Part shown: positions 6,813 through 11,855 of the stretch, piece after piece
Numbering within the stretch: the stretch's first letter is position 1
Layout: each line of letters begins with the position of its first letter
Source: Verrucomicrobiota bacterium
GTDB lineage: Bacteria; Verrucomicrobiota; Verrucomicrobiia; Opitutales; Opitutaceae
Length of the DNA: 11,855 nt
NCBI GenBank assembly: GCA_023410155.1
Contig: JAEYQF010000139.1
Span: forward strand, 1-11,855
Direction of reading: 5' to 3'
Notes under the pieces: model-generated
The model's database searches: none
What the model saw: the letters and a program-made list of their open reading frames with translations, nothing else
Told to the model about the DNA's origin: nothing
Made by a program: the position numbers and the translations under genes

Positions 6813-6932
6813 CGCAACACAGCCAAGCCATCCCAGCCGGTCAACGATGAACACCTTCACGGGCCTCGCACGAACGGCCCAATCCTGCGCTTGCGCCCGC
6901 CTCCGTCCGCCCGATGCTCTGAGCGTTTTCGC

Positions 6933-9900
6933 ATGTCCGCTTCGCGCTCTGAAACGCCTTCGCCCGGTTCTGCGGATTGGCCGCGACCGCGTTTCGGCGT
7001 CGGCGATATTCCCGCCTACCTCTGGCGCCGGGTCGTGCGGATCGCGACTCTCCGGTTTCTTCGGTCGGATGAGCTTCCGGATGCGGATTCTCCGAACGGC
7101 GCGGCGACTCCTTTCCGCATCCTGAACGCCCAGCGCAATCTGCTGAATGTCGGCGCCATCGACGCCGGCCTCGCCGAGTTGCGCACGTTGATGACCACGG
7201 GCAAGAACGCGCAACTGCGCGGCCACGCCGCCTGGGCGCTGGTGTGTTACTTCGTCGACTCGGGTGGTCCCGCCCAGTTGCCGGAGATTCTCCCGTTGAT
7301 CGAGCGCGTGCGCGAATCTCCCTACGCCGCGAAACTGGGCGATCGCTTGGAAATCATGCACGCGGAGGCGCTGGCTCTCGGCGGCGATCCCATCGCCGCC
7401 CGGGCCCACATCACGCGGGCGATCCGAGCCCAACCTTCGCCCAATCTCTGGCTCGCCCTCGCTCGCTATCTCGACGCGGCTCCGGACCGCATCCAGGCGT
7501 ATAACGAATGCCTGAAGCTGTATAAATTCACGTCGGTAAAGCTCACCGCGCAACCCTCACCGTTCGCCTACGATCAGCTCGAGGCCGCGAGTCCGATGGA
7601 AGTCATCTCCGATGCCGAGGGCGCGCCGCTCGTCACCGTGCTCGTGCCGGCGTTCAACGCCGAGCCGACAATCCTCACCACGCTTCGCTCTCTTTCCACG
7701 CAGACGCACCGCGCACTCGAAATCCTGGTGATCGACGACGCCAGCACCGACCGCACGGCCGAGCTCGTGCATCGCTTCGCTGTATCCGACCCGCGGATAC
7801 GGCTTCTCACCACCGGATCGAACGGCGGGCCGTATGTCGCCCGCAACGTCGGCCTCGCTCAGGCGCGGGGGAAATACGTCACCTGCAACGATGCGGACGA
7901 CTGGTCGCATCCCGCCAAGATCGCCCTCCAGGTCGCGCATCTGGAAGCGACCCCCGACTGCATCGCCAACACCTCGCAGCAGACGCGGGTCGAGGAGGAT
8001 CTCCGCCCGACACGGCGCGGCAACGCCGGCTATTTCATCCAGCTCAACATTTCGTCCCTGATGTTCCGGCGCGAGACCGTGATGGCCAAGCTGGGATATT
8101 GGGACTGCGTGCGCTTCGCCGGCGATTCCGAGTTTCTCCAGCGTCTGAAAGTTGTCTTCGGCCCGAAGTCCGTCGCCCACCTGCGCTCGGGTCCGTTGTC
8201 GTTTCAACGCCAATCTCCCGGATCGCTCACCTCCTCGGCGACACTGGGGTATCAAGGTTTCAAATACGGCGCACGCCTCGCCTACGAGCAACTGAGCAAG
8301 GCCGCCTACGAATCAGGCGTGCCGCTCCGCTACGATTTCCCGATGACGCCGCGGCCGTTCGTCGTGCCCGCGCCCATGCGACTCGTCCGCACCTCGCCCA
8401 CTGTGCGTCGCTTCGATGTCGTGCTCGTTTCCGAGTTTCGCCTGATGGGCGGCACCAATCACTCCAACGCCGAGGAGATCAAGGCCCAGCGTGCCGCCGG
8501 TCTGCGCACCGGTTTGGTGCAGATGGCGTTGTTTCATCTCAATCAGGATCGCCCGCTCAATCCGGGCATTTTCCGCCTCGTCGATGGTGAGCAGGTCGAC
8601 TGGCTCGTCTATGGCGAGACGATCGAGTGCGACCTGGTGATCATCCGCCACCCGTGGATCCTGCAGCACGCCCAGCGCTACTTGCCACAGATTCGGACCC
8701 GCCACGTGCACGTCATCGTCAATCAACCGCCGAAGCGCGACTACGCCAAAGACTCGCCCGCAGTGTGCGATCTGCGGAATTGCGACCGCACCGTGCAAAG
8801 CTGGCTCGGCCAGCGCCCGACGTGGCACCCGATCGGGCCCCTGGTGCGCGAGGCCTTGCTCAAACACCACCGCGAAGAGGTCGACGCGATCGGAGGCCTC
8901 GCCGCAGAGGACTGGTTCAACATCATCGATCTCGACGAATGGAAACGCCCGACCGGCGTTCCGCGCCGGGACGGCCCCATCCGCATCTGCCGCCATTCGC
9001 GCGATCAATACGTCAAATGGCCGGCCAACAAAAAGACGCTGCAGGCCGCTTATCCTAGCGATCCGGATTTCGAGATTCATGTGCTCGGCGGTGCGGAGCT
9101 GCCAAAGAAAGTTTTCGGCGGCTCGCTTCCGTCCAACTGGCGCGTGCTTGAGTTTGGTGCCGTCAAGCCCGTGGACTTTCTCCGCGAGCAAGACGTCTTC
9201 GTTTACTACACGCACCCGGATTGGGTGGAGTCGTTCGGCCGTTCGATTCTCGAGGCAATGGCCGTCGGTCTGCCCGTCATTCTTCCGCCGATCTACCGCC
9301 CGCTGTTTCGCGATGCCGCGATCTACTGCGCGCCCGAGGAGGTGGAGAGCCGCATCCGTGAGCTCATGGCGGATCGCGTCGCTTACGAACGTCAGGTGAC
9401 GCTCGCTCATGCTTTCGTGTCCGAGCAGTTCGGCCACGAGGCGCATCTCCGCCGCATTCGCCCGCTCGCCTCCGCGTTGTCCGGCGTTGCGACCAAGGCG
9501 CCGCGCCCGCCAGCCCTGCCCTTTGACCGCTTCGAGCCGGATCCGGCGGCACTCGCCGCCTTCGCGACGCAGAGAAAACTCGCACCCGAGCTGCTGACTG
9601 GCAGCACGAACTTTGAGAACAGCAGCAAGCTCCTCCGCCGCGACATCTACTGCGTCTTGACCGCAAAAGGAGCGCCGCTGGGCGATAAGGTCCGCATCAG
9701 GGCGATTCATCTCAACAAGGCCAAGCGCTTCTCGAACTCGCTCATTCAGCTCACCAACGCCATCGCGCTGGCCGAGCGGAGAAAAATCCCGTCCATCATC
9801 TGCCCGGGCTTTTGGTATCTCGGCCGGGAGCCGTTCACGTTGCCAAATGGTGTGACCATTCATCCGACGACCGAGACGGTGCGCATCCGACAGGACCGGG

Positions 9901-10541
9901 CGATTCTGTCCGGTGAATTCTTCTATCGGAAAAGCCTCCGTCGTCTTTACGCCGCCCCCGATCGTGGACAGATCGTCGCATCGCTCCGACCATTCGTCAC
10001 GCTGCTGCCCACCGGCCCCGCCTTTGCGCCCGACGAATTGGTCATTCACCTGCGCGCGGGTGATATTTTTGATCCTGCACGTGAGGCTCACCCCGGCTAC
10101 GGGCAGCCGCCGCTCGCCTATTACCAAGTGATCCTCACGCACCAGCCGTGGAGCCACGTGCATCTGGTGTATGAAAACCGCGCAAACCCGGTGATCGACG
10201 CACTGGAGCAGCAACTAAAACAGCAGGGCATTCCATTTTCGGTGCAAAGTGGCAGCCTCGAGGACGACCTGAACTTTCTCCTCCGCGCTCGCACTTTGGT
10301 CGGAGGCCGAGGCACCTTCCTCGCGGGCGTCGCGATGCTTTCGCTGCACCTCGAACGCATCTTTTTCTTCGAAAACCGTCGGCCCGAACTGCCCTCGCGG
10401 ATCCAGCAATTCTTGGTGCGCGACAAGGTCGGCGATTACCGCGCGGCGATTCTCTCGCGCAACTGGCAGAACACTCCGGCGCAACGCGAACTGATGCTGA
10501 GCTATCCCCTCAGCTCACTTACAGCACCTACGACCGAATGA
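6933..10541 (+). CDS. Three-module glycosyltransferase (helical N-terminus - GT2 - GT4 - fucosyltransferase-like)
   Basis: The product is 1202 residues from the ATG at 6933; a TTG at 6891 would add 14 low-complexity residues. Residues 60-200 are TPR-like helices. Residues 233-440 are a GT2 (GT-A) domain: VTVLVPAFNA (234-243), Ile-Asp-Asp (267-269), and the nucleotide/metal motif NDADDWSHP (319-327). Residues 494-850 are a GT4-like GT-B domain: GGTNHSNAEEI near 506-516 at the acceptor side and the donor-site EX7E motif with Glu766 and Glu774. Residues 920-1170 resemble alpha-fucosyltransferases (GT11/NodZ type): FSNSLIQLTNAIALAER (933-949), the HxRxGD motif as HLRAGD (1039-1044), and Gly-Gly-Arg-Gly-Thr-Phe (1124-1129). 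No transmembrane helix or signal peptide is seen, so it should act in the cytoplasm on lipid-linked glycan. Sugars cannot be predicted. It overlaps the next gene by 4 nt. Confidence 0.9.
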   Translation: MSASRSETPSPGSADWPRPRFGVGDIPAYLWRRVVRIATLRFLRSDELPDADSPNGAATPFRILNAQRNLLNVGAIDAGLAELRTLMTTGKNAQLRGHAAWALVCYFVDSGGPAQLPEILPLIERVRESPYAAKLGDRLEIMHAEALALGGDPIAARAHITRAIRAQPSPNLWLALARYLDAAPDRIQAYNECLKLYKFTSVKLTAQPSPFAYDQLEAASPMEVISDAEGAPLVTVLVPAFNAEPTILTTLRSLSTQTHRALEILVIDDASTDRTAELVHRFAVSDPRIRLLTTGSNGGPYVARNVGLAQARGKYVTCNDADDWSHPAKIALQVAHLEATPDCIANTSQQTRVEEDLRPTRRGNAGYFIQLNISSLMFRRETVMAKLGYWDCVRFAGDSEFLQRLKVVFGPKSVAHLRSGPLSFQRQSPGSLTSSATLGYQGFKYGARLAYEQLSKAAYESGVPLRYDFPMTPRPFVVPAPMRLVRTSPTVRRFDVVLVSEFRLMGGTNHSNAEEIKAQRAAGLRTGLVQMALFHLNQDRPLNPGIFRLVDGEQVDWLVYGETIECDLVIIRHPWILQHAQRYLPQIRTRHVHVIVNQPPKRDYAKDSPAVCDLRNCDRTVQSWLGQRPTWHPIGPLVREALLKHHREEVDAIGGLAAEDWFNIIDLDEWKRPTGVPRRDGPIRICRHSRDQYVKWPANKKTLQAAYPSDPDFEIHVLGGAELPKKVFGGSLPSNWRVLEFGAVKPVDFLREQDVFVYYTHPDWVESFGRSILEAMAVGLPVILPPIYRPLFRDAAIYCAPEEVESRIRELMADRVAYERQVTLAHAFVSEQFGHEAHLRRIRPLASALSGVATKAPRPPALPFDRFEPDPAALAAFATQRKLAPELLTGSTNFENSSKLLRRDIYCVLTAKGAPLGDKVRIRAIHLNKAKRFSNSLIQLTNAIALAERRKIPSIICPGFWYLGREPFTLPNGVTIHPTTETVRIRQDRAILSGEFFYRKSLRRLYAAPDRGQIVASLRPFVTLLPTGPAFAPDELVIHLRAGDIFDPAREAHPGYGQPPLAYYQVILTHQPWSHVHLVYENRANPVIDALEQQLKQQGIPFSVQSGSLEDDLNFLLRARTLVGGRGTFLAGVAMLSLHLERIFFFENRRPELPSRIQQFLVRDKVGDYRAAILSRNWQNTPAQRELMLSYPLSSLTAPTTE

Positions 10542-11855
10542 TCGCCGCTGCGACGCATCGTCTCGCGTCCCTTTTCACCTGGGCCTCGGGAGCGGGCCGG
10601 ATCAGTCAGAACCGGCTGTGGGGCGGCTTCTCTCACCATGAACTGCCACGGTTGAAACGCCTCGCAAACGACACCCACGCGTTCAAGCCCGCACGACTCG
10701 ACGCCTTGTGGAATCTCGCGTCGTGGAACTACTGCCACGAAGGCTACGCGGATGCCTTGAGCTATCTTGATCGGGTCGCTGCGCTCGGACATGCGAACGA
10801 CCGACGCTTTCTTTTGCTGCGCACACGGTGCCTCCTGCGCAACCACGCGACCGCGACGGCGCTCGAGCAGATCGAAAATGCGCTCTCCACGCGCAAACCT
10901 GATCTCGACCTCCTGCTGCTTCGTTTCAGTGCACTCCGTAGCGCGTCACTCACCGCACAGCCGGCCGCGGCGCCTGCGGTCGATCCACTCGGCGCGCTCA
11001 ATCGCGTATTCGCGCTTCACGATCTGGCAGAGCTCCGCTTGGGCGACCCGCCACAGCCGCTCCACTTCGACGGTCTCGCGGCCACCTTCACCAGCCGGGC
11101 ATCGCCCGCTTCGCACAAAAGCCCCACAGTTTCCGTGCTCGTGCCGGTCTTCAACGCCGCGCGAACCCTCCCGACTGCGCTCCGAAGTTTGCTCGCCCAA
11201 ACGCACCTGGCGCTCGAAATCATCGTCGCTGACGACGGCAGCTCCGACGACTCACTTGAGATCGCACGCGAGTTCGCCGCTCGCGACCACCGCATCCGCG
11301 TGCTTCCCCACGTCGGCAACACCGGCGCTTACGCCACGCGCAACCGCGCCCTCGCGTCCGCCACCGGCGAGTTCATCACCACGCACGATGCTGACGACTG
11401 GTCCCATCCCGAGAAAATCGCGCGTCAACTCGCCTGCTTGCACGCGCATCCTCGCGCCGTCGCCTCCATTTCCCACTGGGTGCGAGTCACCGACGATCTC
11501 GAAATCATGGGCTCGTGGCGTCCGCGCAAACACACGCTCCTCGATCTCAACGATTCCTCGCTGCTCGTGCGTCGCGACGTCTTCGCGAAGCTAGGCGGTT
11601 GGGACACGGTTCGCGTCAGCGCGGACACCGAATTTCGCGAGCGTCTTGTCGCCCGCTTCGGCCGCGGTGCGCTCGTCGTTGAGCCCGGCTTGCTCGCATT
11701 TGCGCGCGTCCGTTCCGATTCGCTCACCCGGTCCGCCGCGACACACGTGCGCAGTGCGGCGTTCGGGCTGCGCTGGCATTACGTCGACAGCTACCGGCAC
11801 TGGCATCGTCGTCACGGAGCCTCGCTCCCTCCGCTCACCCCGCACACCCCCCGTC
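10538..11855 (+). CDS. GT2 glycosyltransferase with helical N-terminus, paralogue of the preceding gene (3' truncated by window)
   Basis: The ATG at 10538 overlaps the previous stop as ATGA, a translational-coupling arrangement, and the frame stays open for 439 codons to the window edge. Residues 37-165 are TPR-like helices. Residues 197-400 form a GT2 domain: VSVLVPVFNA (198-207), Ala-Asp-Asp-Gly-Ser-Ser (231-236), the DXD-type motif HDADDWSHP (283-291), and Ala-Asp-Thr-Glu-Phe (362-366) in the acceptor region. The protein aligns along its whole visible length with residues of about 80-480 of the upstream glycosyltransferase, including the linker before GT2, so the pair arose by duplication. 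By that alignment the visible end lies just before the upstream protein's GT4 module, so a GT4-like domain may follow outside the window. It probably acts on the same glycan. Confidence 0.88.
   Translation, partial: MIAAATHRLASLFTWASGAGRISQNRLWGGFSHHELPRLKRLANDTHAFKPARLDALWNLASWNYCHEGYADALSYLDRVAALGHANDRRFLLLRTRCLLRNHATATALEQIENALSTRKPDLDLLLLRFSALRSASLTAQPAAAPAVDPLGALNRVFALHDLAELRLGDPPQPLHFDGLAATFTSRASPASHKSPTVSVLVPVFNAARTLPTALRSLLAQTHLALEIIVADDGSSDDSLEIAREFAARDHRIRVLPHVGNTGAYATRNRALASATGEFITTHDADDWSHPEKIARQLACLHAHPRAVASISHWVRVTDDLEIMGSWRPRKHTLLDLNDSSLLVRRDVFAKLGGWDTVRVSADTEFRERLVARFGRGALVVEPGLLAFARVRSDSLTRSAATHVRSAAFGLRWHYVDSYRHWHRRHGASLPPLTPHTPR

Noticed and set aside
8313..10214. Minus-strand open frame of 633 codons inside the large glycosyltransferase
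   Set aside because: Its length is striking, but the plus strand carries intact GT4 and fucosyltransferase-like motifs over the same span, and the antisense product shows no domain or plausible start context.
10767..11594. Plus-strand open frame of 275 codons near the right edge
   Set aside because: It is a different frame of the real glycosyltransferase that starts at 10538; the Ser/Arg-rich translation is typical of an out-of-frame read.
1..11855. CRISPR arrays, tRNA/rRNA genes, insertion sequences, attachment sites
   Set aside because: No regularly spaced repeats, cloverleaf-like segments, transposase motifs or terminal inverted repeats were seen on reading through both strands.

Overview
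The window is GC-rich bacterial chromosome, densely coded, with no mobile elements or RNA genes that I can see. None of its eight internal gene starts has a Shine-Dalgarno-like GGAGG at the usual distance. TPR-like helical regions are fused to surface-glycan enzymes. This fits a Gram-negative environmental bacterium; Verrucomicrobiota (Opitutaceae-like) is my best guess, but it is an impression of style and not proven by any marker in the window.

Layout. (1) Positions 1-3984, minus strand, read from right to left: a TPR-sulfotransferase, then a fused cytidylyltransferase-phosphoenolpyruvate mutase, a phosphonopyruvate decarboxylase, and the first 50 codons of an iron-type alcohol dehydrogenase that runs off the left edge. 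The last three are packed with 10 and 3 nt gaps and form a phosphonate (C-P bond) operon. (2) 4102-4830, plus strand: a hexapeptide-repeat O-acetyltransferase, divergent from the sulfotransferase and convergent with the next genes. (3) 4849-6786, minus strand: a LicD/fukutin-family phosphotransferase with a helical N-terminal extension, followed 21 nt later by a TagD-like glycerol-3-phosphate cytidylyltransferase. (4) 6933-11855, plus strand: a 1202-residue glycosyltransferase with three catalytic modules (GT2, GT4, fucosyltransferase-like), overlapping by 4 nt a second glycosyltransferase that is paralogous to its N-terminal half and runs off the right edge.

How the genes may work together (inference). 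PEP would be isomerised to phosphonopyruvate, decarboxylated to phosphonoacetaldehyde and reduced to 2-hydroxyethylphosphonate (HEP). The cytidylyltransferase domain fused to the mutase has the same layout as Fom1 of fosfomycin biosynthesis, which cytidylylates HEP, so the module can plausibly make an activated CMP-HEP head group. TagD would supply a second activated head group, CDP-glycerol. The LicD protein is the obvious candidate to place one of these on a glycan built by the large glycosyltransferases and further decorated by acetylation and sulfation. The window therefore looks like part of a surface polysaccharide locus for a phosphonate- and/or glycerol-phosphate-modified glycan. No fosfomycin-specific genes (fom2, fom3, fom4), no aminotransferase for 2-aminoethylphosphonate, and no polymerase or export genes lie within the window.
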